Source of the DNA: Spirochaetota bacterium | GTDB taxonomy: Bacteria > Spirochaetota > Spirochaetia > DSM-27196 > PWMO01 | DNA length: 7,083 nucleotides | NCBI GenBank assembly: GCA_009908925.1 | Contig: JAAAOH010000181.1 | Span: forward strand, 1 to 7,083 | Direction of reading: 5' to 3' | Part shown: positions 1 to 5,831 of the stretch, one piece after another | Layout of the letters: the number at the start of each line of letters is the position of its first letter | How positions within the stretch are numbered: position 1 is the stretch's first letter | The notes under the pieces: model-generated | Databases searched by the model: none | What the model saw: the letters and a program-made list of their open reading frames with translations, nothing else | What the model was told of the DNA's origin: nothing | Program-made: the position numbers and the translations under genes

Positions 1-171
1 GCCATGCTCATCGGATCACCTCCTGCCGCGCACGTGTTGGCGAGCATGGCAATACTTGCGGTGTCGGTCGTGCTGACCACGTGGCTCTCGGCGCGCATCT
101 TCCGCGTGGCGATCCTCGCCTCGGGGATGCGACCATCCTTGAAACAGTTGTTGAAGTTTGCCCGGGGATGA
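1..171 (+). CDS. ABC-2 family transporter permease, C-terminal fragment (5' end outside window)
   Basis: Frame 1 is open from the first base to a TGA at 169-171 and gives 56 residues. The fragment contains one hydrophobic helix (about residues 11-34, rich in Leu, Ala and Val). It is followed by a basic cytoplasmic tail reading ARIFRVAILASGMRPSLKQL. This closely resembles the end of NatB/YhaP-type ABC-2 permeases, where the last helix is followed by an ARIFRVGILxxGKRPTLxEL-like tail. The protein would be the membrane part of an ABC exporter; its substrate cannot be told from this piece. The partner ATPase is expected upstream, outside the window. The next gene starts 57 bases after the stop and has its own promoter, so this looks like the last gene of its operon. 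The family call rests on the tail motif only. Confidence 0.72.
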   Translation, partial: AMLIGSPPAAHVLASMAILAVSVVLTTWLSARIFRVAILASGMRPSLKQLLKFARG

Positions 172-181
172 CGGCGTGCGG

Positions 182-210
182 TTTACACCCGCCGCGCCCG
201 AGCGTAGAAT
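182..210 (+). promoter_or_regulatory. sigma70-like promoter of the GpsA-like gene
   Basis: The -35 element is TTTACA at 182-187 and the -10 element is TAGAAT at 205-210. Each matches the consensus at 5 of 6 bases and the spacer is the ideal 17 bases. The transcription start would fall near 217, giving a leader of about 12 bases before the ATG at 229. It lies in the gap after the left permease stop. This is read by eye and not tested. Confidence 0.6.
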
Positions 211-228
211 CACGCGGATTGGAGGCAC

Positions 229-1287
229 ATGGCACACGTAGCTATTGTGGGTGCCGGCGTGATGGGGACGGCGCTGGCATGGCCGCTTTCGGACAACGGA
301 CACCGCATCTCTCTTGTCGGCACGCCCCTGGACCGGGAGATCATCGATGAGGCGCGGAGCCGCCATCGACACCCGAAGCTCGGTCGCGAGCTCCCGCCGG
401 GGGTGACGGCGTACCACACCGAGGAGTTGGCCGCGGCAATTGAAGACGCGGATCTCATCGTATCCGGGGTCAACTCCTGGGGAGTGGACTGGATCGCAGA
501 CGCCCTCGCGGAGAGTCTGAAGCGGGGCCGGGATGTTATCGGCGTCACCAAGGGGTTTCGCTCTGATGATGCCGGCGAGATAGAGATATTCCCGAGGGTT
601 CTCGCCGGGCAAGCTCCTGCCTCGATACGGGAGCACAGCAACTTCATGGCCGTCGGCGGCCCGTGCATCGCCGGAGAGCTTGCAGGCAGGCGACAGAGCT
701 GCGTGGTGTTTGCTGCCGAAGAGAAAGAAGCGGCGGAACGCGTCGCGCGCCTGTTTCGCACGGGCTACTACCACATCTGGCCGTCCGCGGACCTGTGGGG
801 CCTGGAGCTCGCGGTTGCTCTCAAGAACGCCTACGTCCTCGGTGTCGGAATGGCGAACGGGATGCTCGAAGCGGCAGGCGGTGCCGACCACGCGGGAGCG
901 GTCATGCATAATCCCGCGGCAGCGACCTTCGCCCAGGCGCTCTACGAAATGGAACAGATCCTCACGGCCCTCAACGGCACGCCGGCGCACGCTCATGGGC
1001 TTCCCGGCGCGGGTGACCAGTACGTTACGGCCATGGGCGGTCGTACCCTGCGGCTGGGGACGCTCATCGGCCGGGGCTACCGCTACAGCCAGGCGCGCGA
1101 GATGATGGCCGGGGAAACACTGGAGACGGTTGCCATCATTGAGTCCATGTCACGGGTGTACCCCCGACTGCGAAAGCAGGGAGTATTGCGCGACGATGAA
1201 CTGCCGCTCATCGAGACGCTGATCGCCGCGATCACAAGAGACGAAGTAGTCACGCTTCCGTGGGAGCGGTACTTTGCGTCGATGTGA
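229..1287 (+). CDS. NAD(P)-dependent glycerol-3-phosphate dehydrogenase family protein (GpsA-like, divergent)
   Basis: A cytosolic dehydrogenase of 352 residues, close to the usual GpsA length of about 330-350. The family reaction is interconversion of dihydroxyacetone phosphate and sn-glycerol 3-phosphate for phospholipid synthesis. The N-terminal Rossmann fold shows GAGVMGTALA (8-17). The VTKG motif (106-109) carries the family lysine K108. GGPCIAGE (143-150) stands where SGPSFAxE is usual. ALKNAYVLGVG (197-207) carries the catalytic lysine K199 and N200. GLPGAGDQYVT (257-267) carries D263 and T267, and GGRTLRLG (270-277, beginning at G270) keeps the arginine. The usual Asn after that Arg is Thr, and the GPS serine is Cys, so substrate preference may differ. 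This is why no gene symbol is given. GGAGG at 221-225 is only 3 bases from the ATG, which is short but the best start available. The gene has its own promoter and ends 3 bases from the converging DUF2239 gene. Confidence 0.88.
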   Translation: MAHVAIVGAGVMGTALAWPLSDNGHRISLVGTPLDREIIDEARSRHRHPKLGRELPPGVTAYHTEELAAAIEDADLIVSGVNSWGVDWIADALAESLKRGRDVIGVTKGFRSDDAGEIEIFPRVLAGQAPASIREHSNFMAVGGPCIAGELAGRRQSCVVFAAEEKEAAERVARLFRTGYYHIWPSADLWGLELAVALKNAYVLGVGMANGMLEAAGGADHAGAVMHNPAAATFAQALYEMEQILTALNGTPAHAHGLPGAGDQYVTAMGGRTLRLGTLIGRGYRYSQAREMMAGETLETVAIIESMSRVYPRLRKQGVLRDDELPLIETLIAAITRDEVVTLPWERYFASM

Positions 1288-1290
1288 GAC

Positions 1291-1848
1291 TCAGCCCTCG
1301 ACCTCGGCAAGAAGCGCTTCGATGTGAATCCGTACATCCGCCGGCCACTCTGAAATCCGTCGCCGTAGTTCGTCCCACTCCGCACGATACAGTGAGCGGG
1401 ATGCTTCTTCGAAGCCCGGGAGATCGCCCGTCATCATCCACATGAAGGTGCCGATCGCATCAATCTGTTTGCGGCGCTCGTCCTCGGGTGCTTCGGCCTT
1501 CCGCGCGGCTTCGATCAGCCTGCGAACGGTCGCGGATGCGCTCCTCGGCTGGGCCGCAAGCCACTCCCAGTGTCGGGGTAGCAGGCAGAGCTCATTGCAC
1601 TCCACGCCGAGCTTCGGACGTCCGCGCCGGGGGCGTTCGCGCTCGGCACGAACACGGTTCAGAACCTCTTCCACCGTGCCTCGAAGGTCGATGTCGAACT
1701 GCCGACCGGTTTCATTGTCGAATACGATTACCGATTGCTCCGGGCCGTCGAGGCGCTTCTCTTTGATGCTCGTGACGACCGCCTGCAAAGAGCCGGTACC
1801 GATGTGTTCGAGGCCGTGAAAGGCCGTGAAGGTTGATGTCTTGTTCAT
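1291..1848 (-). CDS. DUF2239 family protein
   Basis: A soluble protein of 185 residues without signal peptide or membrane segment. It matches my memory of DUF2239 along its whole length. The N-terminal part contains STFTAF (5-10) and VIVFDNETGRQFDIDLRGT (40-58). A basic linker RPRRGRPKLGV (72-82) follows. The signature LLPRHWEWLAAQP (89-101) leads into a helical C-terminal half with FMWMMTGDLPGFEEA (135-149) and SEWPADVR (166-173). The molecular function of the family is not known to me; the AT-hook-like GRPK linker could suggest nucleic acid contact, but that is speculation. The frame stays open upstream to a GTG at 2001, but those 51 extra residues do not look like the family, so the ATG at 1848 is chosen. 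No Shine-Dalgarno sequence precedes it. A predicted promoter puts the transcript start on the ATG, consistent with leaderless translation. Confidence 0.85.
   Translation of the reverse strand: MNKTSTFTAFHGLEHIGTGSLQAVVTSIKEKRLDGPEQSVIVFDNETGRQFDIDLRGTVEEVLNRVRAERERPRRGRPKLGVECNELCLLPRHWEWLAAQPRSASATVRRLIEAARKAEAPEDERRKQIDAIGTFMWMMTGDLPGFEEASRSLYRAEWDELRRRISEWPADVRIHIEALLAEVEG
1811..1830. repeat. 10-bp perfect tandem duplication inside the DUF2239 gene
   Basis: AGGCCGTGAA occurs twice in direct succession. On the coding strand it is TTCACGGCCT twice, covering codons 7-13 (FTAFHGL). Because 10 is not a multiple of 3, gain or loss of a copy would shift the frame about ten codons after the start. 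Confidence 0.8.
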
Positions 1849-1853
1849 GCGTG

Positions 1854-1882
1854 ATTTTAACCCGGAACAAAAGTTATGTAAA
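1854..1882 (-). promoter_or_regulatory. sigma70-like promoter of the DUF2239 gene, probably leaderless
   Basis: On the minus strand the -35 element TTTACA (1882-1877) and the -10 element TAAAAT (1859-1854) each match consensus at 5 of 6 bases. They are separated by exactly 17 bases. Initiation 6-8 bases beyond the -10 falls at about 1848-1846, on the ATG of DUF2239 whose A is base 1848. This agrees with the lack of a Shine-Dalgarno sequence. Confidence 0.6.
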
Positions 1883-1899
1883 TAACTTCCGGGTAAAAA
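1855..1899. promoter_or_regulatory. interrupted palindrome over the DUF2239 promoter (probable operator)
   Basis: The outer arms are TTTTAACCCGGAA (1855-1867) and TTCCGGGTAAAAA (1887-1899), complementary at 12 of 13 positions. The inner arms are AGTTAT (1872-1877) and ATAACT (1882-1887), perfectly complementary around the 4-base centre GTAA (1878-1881). Extra bases lie only on the left side, so the two halves are offset by 5 bases. The dyad spans the -10, spacer and -35 of the predicted DUF2239 promoter, so it would be outside the mRNA if the transcript is leaderless. That points to a protein-binding operator rather than an RNA hairpin. It sits about 30 bases before the -35 of the divergent DOMON promoter and could serve both genes. 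The binding protein is unknown. Confidence 0.55.
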
Positions 1900-1929
1900 T
1901 CGATAAGCACTGTCGCATCCCGACACCGT

Positions 1930-1959
1930 TTGCCCATCCGCCGCGCGAAGCAGTATGAT
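1930..1959 (+). promoter_or_regulatory. candidate promoter of the DOMON gene
   Basis: A good -10 element TATGAT (1954-1959, 5 of 6) follows a weaker -35 TTGCCC (1930-1935, 4 of 6) after 18 bases. The start would lie near 1966, giving a leader of about 50 bases that ends with the GGGAGG ribosome binding site at 2005-2010, 5 bases before the ATG. Confidence 0.42.
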
Positions 1960-2015
1960 CGAAGTATAGACGAGGCCCGTGCCGACCACCGCCGCGGGCA
2001 CGCCGGGAGGGTTAC

Positions 2016-2561
2016 ATGGGTGTTATGAGAGTAGTTGCGGTTCTTCTCCTGCTTCTTGGCGCAACCGGGTTCGTTGCCGCCCAGGGCAGCCAATCGGCCG
2101 ACGTCCCCGCGCTCGACGGGTTCTCACGCGGTAGAGCCGGCGGCGTGGACGTGCAGTGGCGTGTCGACGGCGATATGCTCGAGGTGCAGATGGCGGCCAA
2201 CACCACCGGCTGGGTGTCGGTGGGCTTCGATCCATCGCGGATGATGGCGGATGCGAACATGGTTATCGGCTATGTCGAGAACGGCGAGGTGATCATTGCC
2301 GACGACTACGGTACCGGCGCCACCAGCCACGATCGGGACACGAATCACGGAGGCACCAATGACGTCACGGTGGTCGACGGTCGGGAGGTGGACGGCACCA
2401 CGATCATTCGCTTCACGATCCCGCTCGATTCGGGTGACGAAATGGACAAAGCACTCGCCTCGGGGACCACGTATACCGCGCTCGCCTCCCACGGCCCCGA
2501 TGGCGCAGATGACTTCAACACCTATCATGCCGACCGCGGCAGTTTCGAGCTCGAGCTCTGA
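2016..2561 (+). CDS. secreted DOMON domain protein
   Basis: A protein of 181 residues with a Sec-type signal peptide: a hydrophobic run VVAVLLLLLGATGFVAA (6-22) with likely cleavage near A22/Q23. The mature part is a single small DOMON beta-sandwich. Family-like features are WRVDGDMLEVQM (48-59), GWVSVGFDP (65-73), MMADANMVIGYV (76-87), the DDYG segment (96-99), a strand-rich IIRFTIPL (130-137) and the closing HADRGSFELEL (171-181). Extracytoplasmic DOMON domains bind haem b or sugars. In haem-binding members the ligands are a Met after the GF strand and a His near the end. M76, M77 or M82 and H171 stand in suitable places here, but this is inference. The start has a strong GGGAGG 5 bases upstream. 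It is divergent from DUF2239 and convergent with the phosphatase gene 51 bases away. It may be a redox carrier or ligand-binding protein of the periplasm; the partner is unknown. Confidence 0.85.
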   Translation: MGVMRVVAVLLLLLGATGFVAAQGSQSADVPALDGFSRGRAGGVDVQWRVDGDMLEVQMAANTTGWVSVGFDPSRMMADANMVIGYVENGEVIIADDYGTGATSHDRDTNHGGTNDVTVVDGREVDGTTIIRFTIPLDSGDEMDKALASGTTYTALASHGPDGADDFNTYHADRGSFELEL

Positions 2562-2612
2562 GGCTGTGGTCTGAACGCCGTGATCGCACTGTGATCGATA
2601 CCAGGGACCCGT

Positions 2613-3701
2613 TTATGGCGTCGTGGCACCGCCGAGGTCGATGATTTCCTCGAGCCTGACACCGCCCTCCTCGTCGTAGATCCGCGCGCGGATACTGAGC
2701 TCTCCGTCCTCGTGGAACAGCGCGAGCTCGCCTACATTGTGGTGCAGGTAGTAGCCGTCGACGCGATTGGCGTTGGCGGTGGGGACCTCGTGCGGGTAGC
2801 GCCTGTTTATGCCGCTCGAGGTCATATCGTAGAAGTACCGCCGGCCGGTGCCCGCCGCGTCGGTGCGGCCGACCGGGGCGGGTACGCGTGATATTTCCGC
2901 GAAGTGGCGATCGCCCGAAATAAAAACCGCTGCACCACCGGAGTCCGCCACCAGAGAGAGAAGCCGCTCGCGCTCATGGGGGAAGTTTGCCCAGCTTTCC
3001 CACCCGTGGTGAGAGGCAAGCACCTGTATGCTCGAGGCGATGATTCTGAGCTCGGCCGGTCGTTCGAGCGTGCGCTCGAGCCACTGCCACTGCTCGGCGC
3101 CGAGGATCGTTCCGTCGTCGCTCTGCGCGTAGGGCCCTTTTCCCTGCGGGCGGGGCCGGGCGCGGGTTAGGGGGCTGCGGAAGCTTCGCGTGTCGAGTAG
3201 AACCAGTTGAATGGCCCCGTCAGCGAGTCGGGCGCTTCCATAAATGCCGGGACGGGACGCTGCAGGCCCGTCGATGTCCCAGAAGTTCTCGAAAATGTGC
3301 TCCGACGCCTCGCGAGCGGGGAAGTCCGCACCGGCGTCATTCGCCCCGTAGTCGTGGTCATCCCAGACGGCATGGACGTGCGTCGTTTGCCACAGCTCCC
3401 TGAAGAGGTCACTGCGTCCAAGCCGGTCGTAGGCGTCCTGTATCTGAACGGGATTCGTACTGTCGGCATACACGTTGTCCCCGAGAAAGACGAAGGCGTC
3501 CGGCTCTCGCGCAATGGCCACCCCGAGCGCGGGGTGGGCACGGTTCTGCCAGAGGCAGGAGCCGAACATAATAACCTCATCGGGTGCATCGTCCCGCGAC
3601 TGAGCAGGAAGGGATGCGGCGATGACGAGGAAGAGGGCAACCGCCGCGGCAGCGCACGTCCCCGGCGTGAAGGTGGCGGCCGGGGTGCAGCAACGTCTCA
3701 T
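2613..3701 (-). CDS. PhoD-like alkaline phosphatase / metallophosphoesterase, exported
   Basis: A protein of 362 residues from ATG 3701; a GTG directly before it at 3704 would add one residue. The N-terminus is basic and followed by a hydrophobic segment AAAAVALFLVIAASLPA (17-33), a signal peptide without a clear twin-arginine motif, so Sec export is likelier. PhoD-family motifs appear in order: FGSC (46-49), whose Cys is a metal-ligand candidate, LGDNVYAD (73-80), WDDHDYGAND (113-122), LLDTRSF (168-174), SSIQ (223-226), WANFPHERERL (237-247), GDRHFAE (263-269) and TSSGINRRYP. The family hydrolyses phosphomono- or diesters outside the cytoplasm with a two-metal centre. The substrate is not evident. 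At 362 residues it is shorter than classical Bacillus PhoD and fits the compact PhoD subgroup of Gram-negative bacteria. The TAG stop of the upstream reductase directly abuts the GTG, and only a weak GAG lies 7 bases before the ATG. Translation is therefore probably coupled to the reductase. Confidence 0.9.
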   Translation of the reverse strand: MRRCCTPAATFTPGTCAAAAVALFLVIAASLPAQSRDDAPDEVIMFGSCLWQNRAHPALGVAIAREPDAFVFLGDNVYADSTNPVQIQDAYDRLGRSDLFRELWQTTHVHAVWDDHDYGANDAGADFPAREASEHIFENFWDIDGPAASRPGIYGSARLADGAIQLVLLDTRSFRSPLTRARPRPQGKGPYAQSDDGTILGAEQWQWLERTLERPAELRIIASSIQVLASHHGWESWANFPHERERLLSLVADSGGAAVFISGDRHFAEISRVPAPVGRTDAAGTGRRYFYDMTSSGINRRYPHEVPTANANRVDGYYLHHNVGELALFHEDGELSIRARIYDEEGGVRLEEIIDLGGATTP

Positions 3702-3704
3702 CAC

Positions 3705-4526
3705 CTAACTCATCTGGTCCGGGTGCGGACCTATGCGTGTTGCGGTGTCCAGGCCGTCGAGGCGCCCCATGTCCTCTGCAGAGAGCTCGAAGCCGAATAC
3801 CTCGGAGTTCTCCCTGATGCGATCGCGGTTCGTGGAGCGGGGCAGGGTGACCACGCCGTGCTGGAGGTCCCAGCGCAGGAGGATCTGAGCCGGAGTGTGC
3901 TTGTGCTTCGCAGCGAGATCCTGGATGACCTCGTTATCGAGGAATCGTGCCCGCGTGAGTGGGCTCCACGCCTCATGCTGAATGCCGTGTTCGCGATCGA
4001 AATCGAGAAGCTCTTTCTGCAGCAGGAAGGGGTGGAACTCGACCTGGTTCACCATCGGGGCGACCCTGGCGTCCGCCATCAGATCCTCGAGATGATGGGT
4101 GAGGAAGTTGCTCACACCGATAGCACGAGCCTTGCCCTCGTCGTAGAGCTTTTCGAACGCGCGCCAGGTGTCCTTGTACGTGCCCTTGATGGGCCAGTGC
4201 ACCAGATAGAGGTCCACGTAGTCCATCTGGAGGCGGTTCAGACTCTGCTCGAATGCCTCGAGAGTTTTATCGTAGCCCTGCTCGTCGTTCCAGACCTTGG
4301 TCGTCACAAACAGGTCGCTGCGGGAGATCCCGCTTTCCTTTATGGCTTTGCCGACGCCGTCTTCGTTTCGGTAGAACGAGGCGGTGTCGATGTGCCGGTA
4401 GCCGGCTTCCAGGGCCCGGGTGACCGCCTGTTCGACTTCCTTGCCGGGCTCCACCTGGAAAACCCCGAATCCGACCCAGGGAATCTCTACTCCGTTGTTC
4501 AGTTTCGCAGTGCTCGTCAGGTCCAT
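3705..4526 (-). CDS. aldo/keto reductase (AKR5-like, 2,5-diketo-D-gluconate reductase type)
   Basis: A cytosolic NADPH-dependent reductase of 273 residues, the normal length for this (alpha/beta)8-barrel family. The catalytic tetrad is visible: D47 and Y52 in GYRHIDTASFYRNE (42-55), K77 in TTKVW (75-79) and H110 in DLYLVHWP (105-112). GVSNF (137-141) and NQVEFHP (160-166) are further family signatures. The cofactor-binding segment is LPRSTNRDRIREN (228-240). Here the Lys of the usual IPKS motif is Arg (R230), a conservative change at the residue that normally meets the NADPH 2'-phosphate. Members reduce aldehydes such as methylglyoxal and other carbonyls; the natural substrate here is open. 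The frame continues upstream to 4652 through repeat-like non-family sequence. ATG 4526 is chosen because AGGAG (4538-4534) lies 7 bases before it and residue 1 starts the family. The phosphatase gene follows without a gap. Confidence 0.94.
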   Translation of the reverse strand: MDLTSTAKLNNGVEIPWVGFGVFQVEPGKEVEQAVTRALEAGYRHIDTASFYRNEDGVGKAIKESGISRSDLFVTTKVWNDEQGYDKTLEAFEQSLNRLQMDYVDLYLVHWPIKGTYKDTWRAFEKLYDEGKARAIGVSNFLTHHLEDLMADARVAPMVNQVEFHPFLLQKELLDFDREHGIQHEAWSPLTRARFLDNEVIQDLAAKHKHTPAQILLRWDLQHGVVTLPRSTNRDRIRENSEVFGFELSAEDMGRLDGLDTATRIGPHPDQMS

Positions 4527-4581
4527 TGTTGTTCTCCTCTCTGTAACTGGTTTGGTAAGTCGCGTAACAGGATAAAAGCTA

Positions 4582-4604
4582 CCGGCGCCGCGGAGAGAAG
4601 TCAA
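4582..4604 (-). promoter_or_regulatory. possible promoter of the reductase-phosphatase operon
   Basis: On the minus strand TTGACT (4604-4599, 5 of 6 for -35) is followed after 17 bases by TAGCTT (4581-4576), which matches the -10 consensus at only 3 of 6 bases. The element lies 50-78 bases before the ATG of the reductase. The -35 is good and the -10 poor, so activation by another factor or a different start is possible. Confidence 0.28.
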
Positions 4605-4620
4605 AAACGCGCCTGCTTTG

Positions 4621-4654
4621 GGGCTGCGGCACCCACCGCCGGGCTGCGGCACCC
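4621..4654. repeat. 14-bp direct repeat in the intergenic gap
   Basis: GGGCTGCGGCACCC occurs at 4621-4634 and again at 4641-4654, a 20-base period with 6 bases between copies. It lies in the 153-base gap (4527-4679) between the exporter operon and the reductase gene. Nothing in the gap codes for a protein I recognise. Confidence 0.75.
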
Positions 4655-4664
4655 GGTGCCCGGC
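4638..4664 (-). terminator. GC-rich inverted repeat after the exporter operon, possible weak terminator
   Basis: GCCGGGC (4638-4644) and GCCCGGC (4658-4664) are perfect 7-base complementary arms around a 13-base loop that itself contains a small GGCAC/GTGCC stem. The structure starts 16 bases after the stop codon of the last permease gene. No T-run follows directly; the first is a run of five T about 30 bases further on (4607-4603, minus strand), so intrinsic termination is doubtful. Confidence 0.33.
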
Positions 4665-4679
4665 ATGTCCCGCCCGCGC

Positions 4680-5831
4680 TCACCCCGCACGCTTCCTGAA
4701 TCGCGCCGCCGCAAGGGCCAGGATCGCGAGTCCGAAGACGGCAAGGGCCAGCGCCTCATCCCAGAGCACCGCGAGGCCCGCACCTTTGAGAAAGATGCCG
4801 CGGATGATCACGAAGAAGTAGCGCAGCGGCAGCAGATAGGTGATGTACTGGATGGACCGCGGCATGCTCTCGATGGGAAAGGCAAAGCCCGAGAGGAAGA
4901 ACATCGGCACCATCACGAAGAACACCGAGGTCATCATCGCCTGCTGCTGATTGTTGGAGACAGTCGAGATGAGGAGCCCGAGGCCCAGCGTGGTTGCGAG
5001 AAAGAGGAGCGACATCGCCAGAAGGAGCGCCACGCTTCCCACGAACGGCACCCGAAAGAGGAAACGCGACACGGCGATTACCAGAAGCACATCCACAAAG
5101 CCGATGATCACGAAGGGAATGAGCTTACCGATGATCAGCTCCCGTGGCTTGATCGGGGTCACGTTCAGCTGCTCGAGCGTGCCGAGCTCCTTTTCCTTCA
5201 CGATGGCAAGCGAGCTCAGAAGCATCGTAATCACCATGAGAAGCAGGGCAAGAATGCCGGGGACCATGAAGTTCTTGCTCTCGAGCTCCGGGTTGAACCA
5301 GACTCGTGGTTGTGCCCGCACCGGCGCCTGCGGCCCGCCGGCGGCGGGCCCGGCCCCGGCGTCGCCTGCAGTGCCGCCGTACCCGCGCCGCATGAGCTCT
5401 CGCTGGTACTCCTGGACGATGATGTTCGCATAGTTCAGCACCGAGGTGCCGGTGGTCGAGTTCGCCCCATCGACGAGGAGTTGCAATTGCGCGGCCTCCG
5501 CCCGCAGGAGGTCGCGCGAGAAGCCCGAGGGTATGACGATCACAGCCGAGGCCTCACCGGTTACCAGTGCCTGCTCAGCTGCTTCCGGGCTCTCGAGCCC
5601 GGAGGCGCGATTGAAGTAGTCGGTGGCGAAGAAGCGTTCGGTGAGCTCCCGGCTCACCGCCGTGTTGTCCCGGTCCATTACCGCGGTGGGGACGTGGCGC
5701 ACGTCGAGGTTCGCAGCGTAACCGAGGAGAATGAGCTGAATCACCGGTGCGATCAGAACGATGGGCAGCATCTTCCTGTCCCGCCTGAGCTGGAGAAACT
5801 CCTTTCGTATGAGATAGGGGAAGACGCTCAT
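4680..5831 (-). CDS. ABC-2 type exporter permease (YbhR-like), second of a pair
   Basis: An inner-membrane protein of 383 residues, the usual size for YbhR/YhhJ-type permeases. It has a first helix (about 22-39), a large extracytoplasmic domain (about 40-185) and a C-terminal bundle of about five helices (190-213, 234-255, 264-288, 298-320 and 356-376). Family marks are LRRDRKMLPIVLIAPV (15-30), RVWFNPELES (176-185), the coupling-helix motif VKEKELGTLEQL (211-222), SGFAFPIESMP (314-324) and LPLRYF (334-339). It forms the pore of an ABC exporter with its paralogue encoded just upstream and the ATPase before that. The E. coli relatives have been linked to drug and cation export, but no substrate can be named here. 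The start is ATG 5831, with GGAG 9 bases upstream, sharing ATGA with the stop of the preceding gene. Unlike its sibling it has a Gly/Ala/Pro-rich insert (about 150-172) before RVWFNPELES. The longer open frame up to 6146 is a shadow of the sibling gene. Confidence 0.92.
   Translation of the reverse strand: MSVFPYLIRKEFLQLRRDRKMLPIVLIAPVIQLILLGYAANLDVRHVPTAVMDRDNTAVSRELTERFFATDYFNRASGLESPEAAEQALVTGEASAVIVIPSGFSRDLLRAEAAQLQLLVDGANSTTGTSVLNYANIIVQEYQRELMRRGYGGTAGDAGAGPAAGGPQAPVRAQPRVWFNPELESKNFMVPGILALLLMVITMLLSSLAIVKEKELGTLEQLNVTPIKPRELIIGKLIPFVIIGFVDVLLVIAVSRFLFRVPFVGSVALLLAMSLLFLATTLGLGLLISTVSNNQQQAMMTSVFFVMVPMFFLSGFAFPIESMPRSIQYITYLLPLRYFFVIIRGIFLKGAGLAVLWDEALALAVFGLAILALAAARFRKRAG
5332..5350. 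repeat. perfect GC-only hairpin inside the YbhR-like permease gene
   Basis: GGCCCGCC (5332-5339) and GGCGGGCC (5343-5350) are perfect 8-base complements around the 3-base loop GGC. The structure encodes part of the Gly/Ala/Pro-rich insert in the extracytoplasmic domain, a stretch that is absent in the paralogue. In mRNA it would be a very stable hairpin. Confidence 0.8.

Noticed and set aside
16..996. A 326-codon minus-strand frame opposite the GpsA-like gene.
   Set aside because: It is the codon-aligned antisense of the GpsA-like gene and of the permease fragment before it. It shows no domain, while the plus strand has full family motifs.
1849..2001. A possible 51-residue N-terminal extension of DUF2239 starting at a GTG.
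   Set aside because: The extra residues do not resemble the family and would run through the palindrome and promoter. The family-like sequence begins right after ATG 1848.
2547..2558. A perfect 12-base palindrome GAGCTCGAGCTC at the end of the DOMON gene.
   Set aside because: It encodes the final Glu-Leu repeats (ELEL) and has no loop or T-run, so coding repetition explains it.
2580..2597. Two copies of GTGATCG 11 bases apart in the gap between the DOMON and phosphatase stops.
   Set aside because: They lie between two converging genes, away from any promoter, and are too short to exceed chance. No terminator could be built from them.
4527..4652. A possible 42-residue N-terminal extension of the aldo/keto reductase.
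   Set aside because: It would be encoded by the intergenic repeat block. A good AGGAG stands 7 bases before the internal ATG, where the family normally starts.
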